Assembly: GCF_011405515.1 (NCBI RefSeq)
Contig: NZ_AP022671.1
Coordinates: 62,001-126,000, forward strand
DNA: 64,000 nucleotides
DNA from: Nitrospira sp. KM1
GTDB taxonomy: Bacteria > Nitrospirota > Nitrospiria > Nitrospirales > Nitrospiraceae
Reading direction: 5' to 3'
Both the position numbers and the translations under genes were made by a program. The notes beneath the pieces are model-generated. The model ran no database searches and had not been told where the DNA came from. It saw only the letters and a list, made by a program, of their open reading frames with translations. Of this stretch, positions 45,309-53,004 are shown piece by piece (position 1 is the stretch's first letter; each line of letters begins with the position of its first letter).

Positions 45309-45968
45309 TTACGGCCGGATCTGAGAGGATGGTAATGTCGATTGAGCGGGGAGTGACCGAGCAGATTTGGCCCGTTGCGGCGGAAAGTGGGTGAACATTT
45401 CATGGACGATGGTGCGAATACGTTCGTCTCGCTGCTCAGAGGTCAAGCCTGGGTCGACCGTGCCGTCGGCTGTCGCGCGCCAGACCAAAATATTGGATGA
45501 GACGTCCACGACATCGACAAGCAGAGTGCCGCTGAGAGATGCCGGAGATGCCGGCGTCGATGTTGGTGCATGTCCTCCGGCATAACGGCTGTCCGCGGAG
45601 CGTGTAAACGGGATTCCTGACATTCCGGGAGAATAATATTGGCTGGACATGTCCGGGACAAGGTCGTTCAGTCCGACATGGTAGGCCACGTAGAAGTCGG
45701 GTTTTCCGGTCGCAGGAGATGTATATCCCTTTAGCCGCAGTTGTCCACCGACCGCGATCCGAATGCGCATGTCTACGTCAGAATTATCTAGACGTGAATC
45801 GCCAGTTCGTTCTTGAGGGCCGGGCAGCCATTCATATGTGCGATAGGTCGTGAAATCAGTGTTCCGATCGTAATCATACCCCACCTTGGCTGACGTGCAG
45901 GCTCCGGTGAGAGATGCGATGAGCAGGAAGAGGAACGGCATCAACGGTGAGACCCTCGTCGGTGTCAT
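45309..45968 (-). CDS. DUF4136 lipoprotein, copy 2
   Basis: 219 residues. Lipobox IASLTGAC; DUF4136 pattern KVGYDYDRNTDFTTYRTYEW at the mature N terminus, then DSRLDNSDVDMRIRIAVGGQLR, KPDFYVAYHVGL and the C-terminal IRTIVHEMFTHFPP. Proteins of this family are periplasm-facing lipoproteins of unknown role. The ATG overlaps the stop of the upstream paralog by four bases (ATGA), which supports coupled translation. The start is well defined by this overlap. Confidence 0.88.
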   Translation of the reverse strand: MTPTRVSPLMPFLFLLIASLTGACTSAKVGYDYDRNTDFTTYRTYEWLPGPQERTGDSRLDNSDVDMRIRIAVGGQLRLKGYTSPATGKPDFYVAYHVGLNDLVPDMSSQYYSPGMSGIPFTRSADSRYAGGHAPTSTPASPASLSGTLLVDVVDVSSNILVWRATADGTVDPGLTSEQRDERIRTIVHEMFTHFPPQRAKSARSLPAQSTLPSSQIRP

Positions 45969-46507
45969 TTCTTCGGTGGGAAATGCTCAAGCATGCCGTG
46001 AATGATGTAGTGAATACGCTTGTCGCGCTCCTCCGGGGTCATACCTGGACTCACCTCCGCCAGGGCAGACCCCTGCCAGACCAATTGTTTTGAGCCGGCA
46101 TCGACAATGTCGATGAGCAACGTCCCTTCTTTGTATGCCTGGATGTCGTTGATCGTCGTGTAGGTACCATGAGACATGTCTCCGATATAATTTTGAGTCG
46201 ATGCTCCCTTCATCATGTCCTTCAGGCCTGCATGATAGGCGACATAGAAGTCCGGTTCCCCGTTGATGGGAATGCTGAAGCCTTTGGCGCGAAGCTCATC
46301 GGCAACGGCTGTGCGAATGCGAGTGTCCAGCAGGGTATTGTCGATGCGGGCATCTCCGGAAACCTGTTGTTGTTCCGGTCCCCATTCAAACGTGCGATAC
46401 CCACGGAAGTTGGCGGTATGATCATAGTCATATCCGATCTTCGGAGCCCCACAAGCCGTGACCGCGAAGATCAGCGGGCAGATACATGTCGCGAGCGCTT
46501 TATGCAT
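45965..46507 (-). CDS. DUF4136 lipoprotein, copy 1
   Basis: From the ATG at 46507 the protein has about 180 residues and a lipobox FAVTAC. It parallels the next gene: KIGYDYDHTANFRGYRTFEW, DARIDNTLLDTRIRTAVADELR, EPDFYVAYHAGLKD and IHYIIHGMLEHFPPKK. The frame stays open to 46660, but those residues are not lipoprotein-like. This is the first gene of a two-gene tandem. The repeated motif set suggests duplication followed by divergence; both are probably outer-membrane lipoproteins. Confidence 0.86.
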   Translation of the reverse strand: MHKALATCICPLIFAVTACGAPKIGYDYDHTANFRGYRTFEWGPEQQQVSGDARIDNTLLDTRIRTAVADELRAKGFSIPINGEPDFYVAYHAGLKDMMKGASTQNYIGDMSHGTYTTINDIQAYKEGTLLIDIVDAGSKQLVWQGSALAEVSPGMTPEERDKRIHYIIHGMLEHFPPKK

Positions 46508-46647
46508 AGCGTCTATAGCGGATGGTAGCAGAAGGCATCGCACTAATGAAGGTGCAATGTCAATAATCGCATGTCCAGAGCGGGGTCGCCGCCGCCGGGG
46601 GAATCGTAAGGCGGAGGTCGAATGCCGATAGCGTGAGGGGCAAAGCC

Positions 46648-46992
46648 ATGACTCAAACATTGCATCTGCGTACAGAGCACCTAAAGGAAGGCCTGTGCTC
46701 GGTATTCGTCACTCATACTACTGCCGCGTTGACCACGGGAGAGATTGGAGAAGGGACAGAGTGTGATTTTCTCGAGATCATGGAGAAAATCATACCTTCG
46801 ATTCAGTTTCGTCATGCGCACGATCCAGTACATGCATGGTCACACATGGCAGCCTCGATCATCGGTCCGTCGCTCACCATTCCAGTGCGCGGAGGAATGC
46901 TGGTTCTGGGTACATGGCAATCCGTGATGCTTGTCGAACTCGATGGCCCTCGCGAGCGACAGGTATACGCAACGCTTACCGCGGATAGGTGA
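46648..46992 (+). CDS. YjbQ/UPF0047 family protein with shortened N terminus
   Basis: 114 residues from the ATG at 46648 (GAGGGG upstream). The core is intact: GLCSVFVTHTTAALTTGE, HAHDPVHAWSHMAASIIGPS and GTWQSVMLVELDGPRERQV. Family members are usually 130-140 residues and carry about 15-20 more residues between the first strand (here TQTLHLRT) and GLCSVFV. That stretch, normally with the IxDIT motif, seems missing without loss of frame. YjbQ proteins have been tied to thiamine phosphate metabolism. A strong hairpin terminator follows the stop. Confidence 0.82.
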   Translation: MTQTLHLRTEHLKEGLCSVFVTHTTAALTTGEIGEGTECDFLEIMEKIIPSIQFRHAHDPVHAWSHMAASIIGPSLTIPVRGGMLVLGTWQSVMLVELDGPRERQVYATLTADR

Positions 46993-46995
46993 ACT

Positions 46996-47033
46996 GAAAG
47001 CCGCAGCATCCGGCATCAGATGCTGCGGCTTTC
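46996..47033. terminator. Bidirectional intrinsic terminator
   Basis: A perfect 15-bp stem GAAAGCCGCAGCATC / GATGCTGCGGCTTTC flanks an 8-base loop, sitting between the convergent YjbQ (ends 46992) and FKBP (ends 47046) genes. The A-rich 5' arm and T-rich 3' arm suit termination from both directions. Confidence 0.85.
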
Positions 47034-47045
47034 TAGCAGCATGAA

Positions 47046-47549
47046 TTAGGAGGGGTCCTCTACTTTGAGAATCTTGAGTTTCACCACGATAGCCTTGCCG
47101 GCCAATGGATGATTATAGTCCATGACCGCCGAGCCTCCGGACAGGTGGGTCACGGTTGCAGATTGTCCAGCTTTGTCTTGCAAGATGTCACCTTCTTTTG
47201 TTCCGTCCGGAAGATCCACCTTGGGTATCGTTTTCTGCTTGCCGGCGTCATAGGGGCCGAACCCGTCCTCGGCAGTCAGTTCAATTTGTTTCTCCTCTCC
47301 CGTCTTCATGCCCGTCACTGCGCGTTCGAGCGACGGCAGCAGTTGGTGCTTCCCCTGCACGAACCGCCCCACGTCTTTCACCTCGAAGGCCGTGTTGCCT
47401 GGCACCGTAATATGATAAATCAGCGTGACGTTCGATCCCTCGGTGATCGGATGAGATTCCTGCGCCAGTGCGGGCTGGATAATTCCCCCGATGATCAAGG
47501 TACCGAAGAGCGAAAGCATCATTCCCAGTTTCACAATTGACGGCGGCAT
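47046..47549 (-). CDS. Periplasmic FKBP-type peptidyl-prolyl isomerase (SlyD-like)
   Basis: 167 residues with a signal peptide ending near PALAQES. The mature protein follows the SlyD/FkpB pattern: TEGSNVTLIYHITVPGN, VQGKHQLLPSLERAVTGM, then the inserted flap (GEEKQIELTAEDGFGPYD) and AVMDYNHPLAGKAIVVKLKIL, which includes the conserved DxNHPLAGK. It should speed proline isomerisation during folding of exported proteins. Most SlyD proteins are cytoplasmic; the signal peptide makes this one periplasmic. AAGGAGGAAC lies upstream of the ATG. Confidence 0.9.
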   Translation of the reverse strand: MPPSIVKLGMMLSLFGTLIIGGIIQPALAQESHPITEGSNVTLIYHITVPGNTAFEVKDVGRFVQGKHQLLPSLERAVTGMKTGEEKQIELTAEDGFGPYDAGKQKTIPKVDLPDGTKEGDILQDKAGQSATVTHLSGGSAVMDYNHPLAGKAIVVKLKILKVEDPS

Positions 47550-47592
47550 AGTTCCTCCTTTCGATTCCTGATCGGATTTGTTTCACCAAGCA

Positions 47593-47913
47593 TCAGGGTT
47601 TCACATCATCGTGAATCTGGTCAGCCGCGGATGGAGACGATTCGGACAGTTTTGTCATTTTTATGATTCTGTCGCTCAGGTCGATTTCAATACTGACCTG
47701 ATCTCCTCTCGCGACTTGAATCTGTAAGATTTTCGGATCGCTCACCGGAAGGGTCCAGGTGGTGCCTTCTCTTGTCTTGAAGGTAATGGTTCTCTCACTT
47801 TGGTCGACACCCACAATCGTACTGGCGTTGAAGGTCGTATCCGCAGTGCTGATTGAAGGAACAGATACAATCAGCATCCAGAGAAATGCCCCCGTCAAAA
47901 TTCGAAAAATCAT
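47593..47913 (-). CDS. Small secreted protein of unknown function
   Basis: 106 residues with a signal peptide (FRILTGAFLWMLIVSVPSIS) and a mature beta-rich part: FNASTIVGVDQSERTITFKT, REGTTWTLPVSDPKIL and VARGDQVSIEIDLSDRI. The pattern fits a small OB- or SH3-like periplasmic domain, as seen in several unnamed proteins of nitrifiers. GGAGGTGAGCC lies before the ATG. It lies 43 bases upstream of the FKBP gene on the same strand, so co-expression is likely. Confidence 0.7.
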   Translation of the reverse strand: MIFRILTGAFLWMLIVSVPSISTADTTFNASTIVGVDQSERTITFKTREGTTWTLPVSDPKILQIQVARGDQVSIEIDLSDRIIKMTKLSESSPSAADQIHDDVKP

Positions 47914-48288
47914 GGCTCACCTCCTAGCGAGTGGTCGAGGGTTGTCCTACGAGACATGGTCGTTACTTAGTCCGCAAGTATTGTTCCGCCTCGCATCGGC
48001 CAGTGTCTGTGGCGAAATGCCAGAGGTTACAATACGTTGTGAGATATTGGCGCGGGCAGAAAGAAAGTGGAGGAAATCTAAGAGAGGGCATGGTGTCCGT
48101 TCGATTTATGTGTATACAAATAAAATTTGGAATATCGCGTACATAGCCTGAACAGACATTCTGTCTTTGAAGAATTAAATTTCCGTTGCGGTAACCAAGT
48201 AAAAGGTTTGGAAGTCACTGAAAATGCAGTCTTTTTATTAATTCCATTCTTGGTATCAAATATGCTGATAGTCATGCATATGATTTTC
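47914..48288. other. A/T-rich intergenic region
   Basis: About 375 bases with clearly lower G+C than the neighbourhood, notably at 48100-48290 where runs such as TATACAAATAAAATTTGG and TTTTTATTAATTCC occur. It likely holds the promoter of the lipoprotein gene at 48289. A reading frame opens from 48127 in line with that gene but codes for an unlikely N terminus. I see no repeat or terminator. Confidence 0.45.
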
Positions 48289-48636
48289 ATGAGAGCCATT
48301 GTCACGCAATGTGCGGGGGTTATCGTATTCAGCTTATTCACAGGTTGTAGTTTGGTTGGCATGGAAGACTCAGTTCAGGTGAGTGCCGCCTCTTCTAGGA
48401 AATCCGATGACGAAGGCGAAAAAAATCTCGCTGCTATTAAAGCGATTGTCGCCGCCGAGCAAAAACGAGGGGTGGATAGTTCGGGCCCGGAATATGTGAA
48501 CTCACACTTCACACGCCCAAATGCTTGGCCGCCGGACTGGACCAAACCGTACTCCGCGCCGACCAGACTTTCTGACGATGAATTGGAGCGTTCGACGAAT
48601 TCTCGAACCAAACGCAAGACTTCGGGGACGCCTTAA
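48289..48636 (+). CDS. Small lipoprotein of unknown function
   Basis: From the ATG at 48289 the protein has 115 residues and a lipobox VIVFSLFTGC. The mature part starts with Ser/Asp/Lys-rich sequence (SSRKSDDEGEKNLAAIKAIV), then FTRPNAWPPDWTKPYSAPTRL and a basic C terminus. The aromatic/proline block may be a small folded unit. No family is recognised. The gene follows a stretch of unusually A/T-rich DNA, which may point to acquisition by transfer. Confidence 0.6.
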   Translation: MRAIVTQCAGVIVFSLFTGCSLVGMEDSVQVSAASSRKSDDEGEKNLAAIKAIVAAEQKRGVDSSGPEYVNSHFTRPNAWPPDWTKPYSAPTRLSDDELERSTNSRTKRKTSGTP

Positions 48637-48930
48637 CATGCCGGAAGACGGACTGCCTTAGGGCGATCCATAGGTATGCGAAAACTCGTCTGCCACCCGA
48701 GTCACCCCTGCATCACATGCCTCTCGTGCGCGTGCACGTTGGAGAGATTCCATAGGGCATTTGCCTCACTTGATTAGCCTAGACTGCGACTTTTCCCCGG
48801 CCCCCGAGGTTCTTTTGGAGCATTGTGAGCCAGCCGGCTGGCTGGTTGAATGCAAGAATGCCGGGAGGTGATGTGCCGTGTTGTTTCGGTCAAGGCCAGA
48901 TAACATCCTGATTCAGCGAAGGAGGGAATC

Positions 48931-49272
48931 ATGGCGACGACGATCAATACTCCCAAGAAACTGACTGCTGACAATTTCGATACAGAGGTTCTGCACAACT
49001 CGAAACCTGTGTTGGTCGATTTCTGGGCCGAGTGGTGCGGCCCCTGCCGGGTGATGGGTTACGTGTTGGAAGAGTTCGCGCAAGAAATCGGCGAAGGCGT
49101 CGTCATCGCAAAACTGAATGTTGATGAACATGCCGATATCGCGGCCGGCTACCAAGTGCAGTCGATCCCCACGATGCTCTTATTCAAGGACGGACTGGTC
49201 GTGGATCGTATCGTGGGAGCTGTGCCGAAGAAGGTCGTGGCTCAGCGACTCGCTGCCATCAAACCGGCTTGA
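48931..49272 (+). CDS. trxA: Thioredoxin
   Basis: 113 residues with the canonical active site WCGPC at 35-39 and the cis-proline in QSIPTMLLFKDG. The fold is complete: LTADNFDTEVLHNSKPVLVDFWAEW, VIAKLNVDEH and RIVGAVPKK. It should act as a cytoplasmic disulfide reductant, fed by thioredoxin reductase (not in the window). GGAGGGA lies before the ATG. The residue following the motif is Arg and then VMGYVLEEF, slightly unusual in that M-G-Y replaces the common M-A-P. Confidence 0.93.
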   Translation: MATTINTPKKLTADNFDTEVLHNSKPVLVDFWAEWCGPCRVMGYVLEEFAQEIGEGVVIAKLNVDEHADIAAGYQVQSIPTMLLFKDGLVVDRIVGAVPKKVVAQRLAAIKPA

Positions 49273-49277
49273 AGATC

Positions 49278-49306
49278 AGCGGCCTGCGCCGCACGCGCAG
49301 GCTGCT
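49278..49306. terminator. Hairpin after the thioredoxin gene
   Basis: AGCGGCCTGCGC pairs with GCGCAGGCTGCT (11 of 12 positions) around a five-base loop directly after the trxA stop. There is no strong T run after it, so termination is likely but not certain. Confidence 0.5.
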
Positions 49307-49485
49307 CCTATCATTCTGCGATCAGGTTACGATCGCACGTCCCCCATTCGCCATCGGTCCCTCTTATTACGCAGGCTCAATATTCTTCCTTTACATCCCA
49401 TCCATTTTACGGTTTATTGCGACCGATCTTGGTGGACCGAGACCGGCTTGAGAACGGCCCATGAGTTCAAGGTGGAGAGGCAGCA

Positions 49486-49986
49486 ATGCCAAAAAAACTC
49501 AGTGCGGGAATTCTTCTCTTTCGCATGCAGAATGACCGGCTACAAGTGTTGCTGGTTCATCCTGGCGGTCCATTTTGGTCCAAAAAGGACGAGGGCGCCT
49601 GGTCCATTCCAAAAGGAGAGTACGGAGAAGGAGAAGACCCTCTGGCGGTCGCCAAGCGTGAATTTCAGGAAGAAACCGGATCTGACCTGCAGGGCGAACC
49701 GATTCCCTTGTCTAAGCTACAACAGCCTGGAGGCAAGGTGATCTCGGCCTGGGCGGTGTCCGGCGATCTGGACCCGGCAAACGTCAAGAGCAATATGTTC
49801 ACTCTCGAATGGCCTCCGCGTAGCGGCCGCCTGCAGGAATTTCCCGAGATCGATCGGGCGATGTGGTTCGACCTTCCGACCGCCAAGAGCAAGCTGTTGG
49901 CGGGCCAACAGCCATTTCTTGACCAGCTCCAGCGATTGGTGTCATCCGCTGGATCTCTTGCGAATTCGGCACCCTGCGACCAATGA
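49486..49986 (+). CDS. NUDIX hydrolase
   Basis: 166 residues with a complete Nudix box: G-x5-E-x7-REFQEETG. The N terminus KLSAGILLFRMQNDRLQVLLVHPGGPFW and GAWSIPKGEY match the NUDIX group active on nucleotides or dinucleoside polyphosphates (bis(5'-nucleosyl)-tetraphosphatase-like). The C terminus includes RLQEFPEIDRAMWFDLPTAK. The product is cytoplasmic. GGAGAGGC lies before the ATG. A GNAT gene overlaps its stop by four bases, so the two form an operon. With the Ap4A phosphorylase-like gene, a second dinucleotide-related activity is in the window. Confidence 0.9.
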   Translation: MPKKLSAGILLFRMQNDRLQVLLVHPGGPFWSKKDEGAWSIPKGEYGEGEDPLAVAKREFQEETGSDLQGEPIPLSKLQQPGGKVISAWAVSGDLDPANVKSNMFTLEWPPRSGRLQEFPEIDRAMWFDLPTAKSKLLAGQQPFLDQLQRLVSSAGSLANSAPCDQ

Positions 49987-50468
49987 CCGCCATCCGAATT
50001 GTCCATGCTCAGCCCGAGGATGCGATGCTGGTTGCGGACATGGTCGGATCCCTTCTGAATGAGATTATGGAGGCGGTCAAAGAAAAAGCATTTGCATTTG
50101 ACCGGCAAAAAACAGCGGAGAGAGCCGACCGATGGATTCAAGATGGCAGGTACACTGTGCTGCTTGCCAGGTCGGCTGATCAAGCCGGTGCCGTGGCATT
50201 TCTCACTCTTTGTGAGAGGTACGCCCTGTATACGGACGGGGCATTCGGTATCATTCCGGAATTCTATGTGTGCCCTGCCTATCGATCTCGAGGAGTCGGC
50301 AGCGCGCTGCTCGCCGAGGCTGTACGCATCGGTGAGGATAAGGGATGGCGCCGTCTTGAAGTGACCACACCGCCTCTGCCCCAGTTCGATCGGACGTTGT
50401 CTTTCTATAGCAGACAGGGATTCACCATCTCCGGCGGGCAGAAGCTCAAGCTCACCCTAGGGTCATAA
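49983..50468 (+). CDS. GNAT family N-acetyltransferase
   Basis: 161 residues with the acetyl-CoA binding motif A: EFYVCPAYRSRGVGSALLAEAVRI (R-x-x-G-V-G), motif B in WRRLEVTTPPLP and a C-terminal RTLSFYSRQGFTISGGQKL. The start ATG overlaps the NUDIX stop (ATGA), which fixes the reading start and suggests coupled translation. GNAT enzymes acetylate small molecules or proteins; the substrate is unknown here. Confidence 0.9.
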   Translation: MTAIRIVHAQPEDAMLVADMVGSLLNEIMEAVKEKAFAFDRQKTAERADRWIQDGRYTVLLARSADQAGAVAFLTLCERYALYTDGAFGIIPEFYVCPAYRSRGVGSALLAEAVRIGEDKGWRRLEVTTPPLPQFDRTLSFYSRQGFTISGGQKLKLTLGS

Positions 50469-50819
50469 TGAGAGACATCTTGAATTGAATACGATCCCGA
50501 ACAGCCCCGCCGTTCAGCGATCTCTTCAAACGCAGTCATAGACCCTCACGCTCATCCTTGCCATCAAACAAATCGGAAGTATTTGTTTGGGAAGCAGGTA
50601 TTCTCACTGCTTGTCTCTTCGATGACCTGTTCCTTCCTTCACAGCGAGCACTCACGTTCTACTTTTTGGGATTGTTTTGGATCTTTCCCTGCGCTCTGGC
50701 GAACGTTCGGAAGAGGGGCCTGCTGACTCGGTAGGTTGGCCCGTCGGACATGGTCTCGCGTCGTGAGGCGAAGGCTGAGCAGAGCAGGAGACGATTTGGA
50801 GGAAGGAAGAGAATTGGTC
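50469..50819. other. Intergenic region, nothing recognised
   Basis: About 350 bases between the GNAT gene and the small membrane protein gene. Frames on the minus strand (for example 50639-50857) overlap the small gene and lack coding character. I see no strong promoter or hairpin. Confidence 0.35.
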
Positions 50820-50945
50820 TCAGGGGAATTGACGGCGGTTCGTTCTTCGTCGTGCAAGCTGCTCGCGGATTATCGATCCGATAATGAAGAAGGGAAAAGC
50901 GAGAAACAACAAATACCATGATGTCCACAGCATCGGGTCCTGCAT
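50820..50945 (-). CDS. Small single-span membrane protein (41 aa)
   Basis: MQDPMLWTSWYLLFLAFPFF begins the protein, which spans the membrane once (WYLLFLAFPFFIIGSII) and ends with a basic tail (REQLARRRTNRRQFP). The ATG at 50945 has a strong AAAGGAGA about 6 bases upstream, which favours it over a longer frame to 51032. The topology would place the basic tail in the cytoplasm. Its sequence recalls short respiratory or transporter accessory peptides, but no family can be named. Confidence 0.6.
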   Translation of the reverse strand: MQDPMLWTSWYLLFLAFPFFIIGSIIREQLARRRTNRRQFP

Positions 50946-51185
50946 AGTGTCTCCTTTGTCGCAAAGTTCTACGCAATCGTCATACCCTGATCTGCAGCCG
51001 ACCGCACGCCGAGAATCCTTCAAGATCTGCAACCATTGTGATCAGGTACCCGCCACATCTTGTGTCACCTTCCGGGGTCTCGAGTGCAACTGCTGTACTC
51101 TTGTCGTCAAAACGACACGAATTGTGCCTGAATCCCACAGGATATATTTGCCTACTTGCCCCTGTAGGCAGAATGCTCCGGTTGA

Positions 51186-51530
51186 TTGCTTGGTATTCCG
51201 AGGCTGGATACAGGCGTGGGGTTGAGACTGCGTGAACAATCCTCTATTGTTTCGTCCGTGGAGAGGGCGCATGCACCTGAAAGCCAAGTAGGTGACCAGC
51301 TGGCAAAGCTGCGGACTCAACTGGCAAATGAACGTACCTTGCTGGCCTATGTCAGGACCGCAGTGGGATTTATCGTCATCGGAGTTCCCGCCGTCTGGTT
51401 GATCGATCATCCGCATGCGAGCATCGCCGGCTGGGTATCGATCGGAGCTGGTATGGCTATATTGCTGGGAGGAATTTGGCGATTTGTTCGCGTCAAAGAT
51501 CGTATAGGCAAAGAGCAGAAAGAGGCATGA
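51186..51530 (+). CDS. DUF202 (YidH-type) membrane protein
   Basis: Up to 114 residues. The DUF202 pattern is clear: KLRTQLANERTLLAYVRTAVGF, where ANERTxLAYxRTA is the hallmark, followed by two or three membrane spans (IVIGVPAVWLI, GWVSIGAGMAILLGG). The start is uncertain: upstream starts at 51186, 51216 and 51258 all lack a good ribosome binding site, and the N-terminal 35 residues before KLRT are not conserved. The family's function is unknown. It is followed by the convergent CsgG-operon end. Confidence 0.75.
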   Translation: MLGIPRLDTGVGLRLREQSSIVSSVERAHAPESQVGDQLAKLRTQLANERTLLAYVRTAVGFIVIGVPAVWLIDHPHASIAGWVSIGAGMAILLGGIWRFVRVKDRIGKEQKEA

Positions 51531-51582
51531 GCCAGCCCCGCATGAAGCCAAAATGCATCCGGTCGGCCAGGGCGACGTGGAT

Positions 51583-52251
51583 TTATTGGAACTGTTCGTG
51601 GTCTTTTCCGAATTGCGGATGGTATGGGCCCGCAGGCAAGCCCTGTCCGGGACGTCCGGCGGCGAATGCGTTAGCCTGGATCGCCAACGGACGATAATCC
51701 ACCGTACTGGCTGTCAGCGCCGCACTCAGTGCCGCGCTCGCCAATGCCCCGATCAAGCCGCCGCCACCGGCGCCGCCGCTGCCTTGAGCGAGGCGTTCTT
51801 CATGTTTCCAGAGCAACGTGCCCGTTGCGGTATCGACCAGGCGGTATTGCGCCCCTACGGTAATGCTTGATGCCAGGACAACGTACGAAGTCGTCCAGTC
51901 GATGATGGTGACATACAGCACGGCATCTGCGCCGAAGAGTGCCTTGAATTGGGACGGCGGAACCGCTGCGATGGCGCCCTCGTCCGTGGCTCCCAAATCC
52001 GTCAAAATATCCTGGACCATCCAGACCGGAAAGACGTAGTAGCCTCGTTCGGCAAACGCCGTGCTCACCGTGGTCAGGAAGACCGACGGAGCGTCCACTG
52101 CCGTGGTTGTGTTGGCTGGAGGAACGATGACGATCGAGCGGGGTTGGTGTTCATAGAATGTGTCATATACGCGTGGCGGCGGAGGCGACGTGACGCAACC
52201 GGATAGCGTGATCAGTACAAAAACTCTGAGAAGAGGCGACACCGGGGTCAT
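51583..52251 (-). CDS. DUF799 (GNA1162-like) lipoprotein
   Basis: 222 residues. Lipobox VLITLSGC and a mature domain with SIVIVPPANTTTAVDAPSVFLTTV, TAFAERGYYVFPVWMVQDIL and FGADAVLYVTIIDW, typical of the GNA1162 lipoprotein known from Neisseria, whose fold resembles TolB N-terminal or CsgG-type domains. The C-terminal part is Gly/Ala-rich (GSGGAGGGGLIGALASAAL). Its start overlaps the DUF4810 stop by four bases. It is the last gene of a four-gene operon with CsgG. Confidence 0.88.
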   Translation of the reverse strand: MTPVSPLLRVFVLITLSGCVTSPPPPRVYDTFYEHQPRSIVIVPPANTTTAVDAPSVFLTTVSTAFAERGYYVFPVWMVQDILTDLGATDEGAIAAVPPSQFKALFGADAVLYVTIIDWTTSYVVLASSITVGAQYRLVDTATGTLLWKHEERLAQGSGGAGGGGLIGALASAALSAALTASTVDYRPLAIQANAFAAGRPGQGLPAGPYHPQFGKDHEQFQ

Positions 52252-52652
52252 GAGGCAGGTTTCTTTTCCAATCCTTGTTGCGGTTCTGGTGTTTTCCGGT
52301 CCTGCATGCGACTGATCATGTTGTACATTAACGGTTGAGATTCCGGATAAAGCGCGGCTTCTTTCTGCAGTTCAGCGATCGCGTCGTCTACTTTCCCTTG
52401 CTTGAATAGAAGGTAGCCGTAATCGGCGTGAACTCCCGGCGCCACGTTGTGTTTGCCGTCCGTCGGTGCCTCGTTGATTGTCGTGGCCAGCATGGTCGCG
52501 GCGCTGGATTCTCCCTGCTCTCCGGCGTTCTGGTGGCGAGTGAGCAAGCTGTCTTCATACGACCCCCAATAAAAATGGGTTGACGGACCGCAAGTGGCCA
52601 AACTGAGAAGCAGTGCGCAGAAGGCCGTGCGTGGAATCGTGCGGCGTATCAT
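52248..52652 (-). CDS. DUF4810 lipoprotein
   Basis: From the ATG at 52652 the protein has about 134 residues and a lipobox-like LLSLATC. The body matches DUF4810: FYWGSYEDSLLTRHQN, HADYGYLLFKQGKVDDAIAE and ESQPLMYNMISRMQ, which resembles a TPR-like helix pair. It overlaps both neighbours by four bases (ATGA type), a tight operon. In Neisseria the same trio (CsgG-like, DUF4810, GNA1162) occurs together. Probably an envelope assembly accessory protein. Confidence 0.87.
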   Translation of the reverse strand: MIRRTIPRTAFCALLLSLATCGPSTHFYWGSYEDSLLTRHQNAGEQGESSAATMLATTINEAPTDGKHNVAPGVHADYGYLLFKQGKVDDAIAELQKEAALYPESQPLMYNMISRMQDRKTPEPQQGLEKKPAS

Positions 52653-52990
52653 CGGATGTCGATCGTCCGTGTAGAGCCGGTGCCGACATAGACCTTCTGT
52701 TTCAGCCGGGTGGCCCCAGCCTGGCGGATTTCGACGTCGTGCGTCCCGGGTGTGACACCAAGCTGACCTCCGGATCGATAGGCGTCTCCAGAGCCGATCG
52801 ATGCCCCGTCCAGGAAAATCTCGTCGTGACCGGAAATATTGGTAAAGCGAATGTACCCCTCGTCTTTGTTCTGATCGACGTTCGAAGTCGTGGTCTGGGA
52901 GACTGGCCCGAAGATGGGAGCGAAAAGTCCGCAACCGGAGAGGAGGAGAGGGAGCAACCGCAATCCCGGACGCAACAGATTCGTGCTCAT
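52649..52990 (-). CDS. Small lipoprotein in the CsgG operon, PEGA-like
   Basis: 113 residues. Lipobox LLPLLLSGC; after a short linker the mature part reads YIRFTNISGHDEIFLDGASIGSGD, LGVTPGTHDVEIRQAG and VYVGTGSTRTIDIR, the pattern of PEGA-like beta domains (GTHxVEI). It lies between CsgG and DUF4810, 14 bases after the former. This gene is additional to the three-gene set I know from Neisseria. It could dock onto CsgG in the outer membrane, but that is inference. Confidence 0.78.
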   Translation of the reverse strand: MSTNLLRPGLRLLPLLLSGCGLFAPIFGPVSQTTTSNVDQNKDEGYIRFTNISGHDEIFLDGASIGSGDAYRSGGQLGVTPGTHDVEIRQAGATRLKQKVYVGTGSTRTIDIR

Positions 52991-53004
52991 GAGCCCTCCT
53001 CCCG

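Noticed and set aside
50639-50857. 72-codon minus-strand frame
   Set aside because: Overlaps the better supported 41-residue membrane protein gene and lacks a ribosome binding site.
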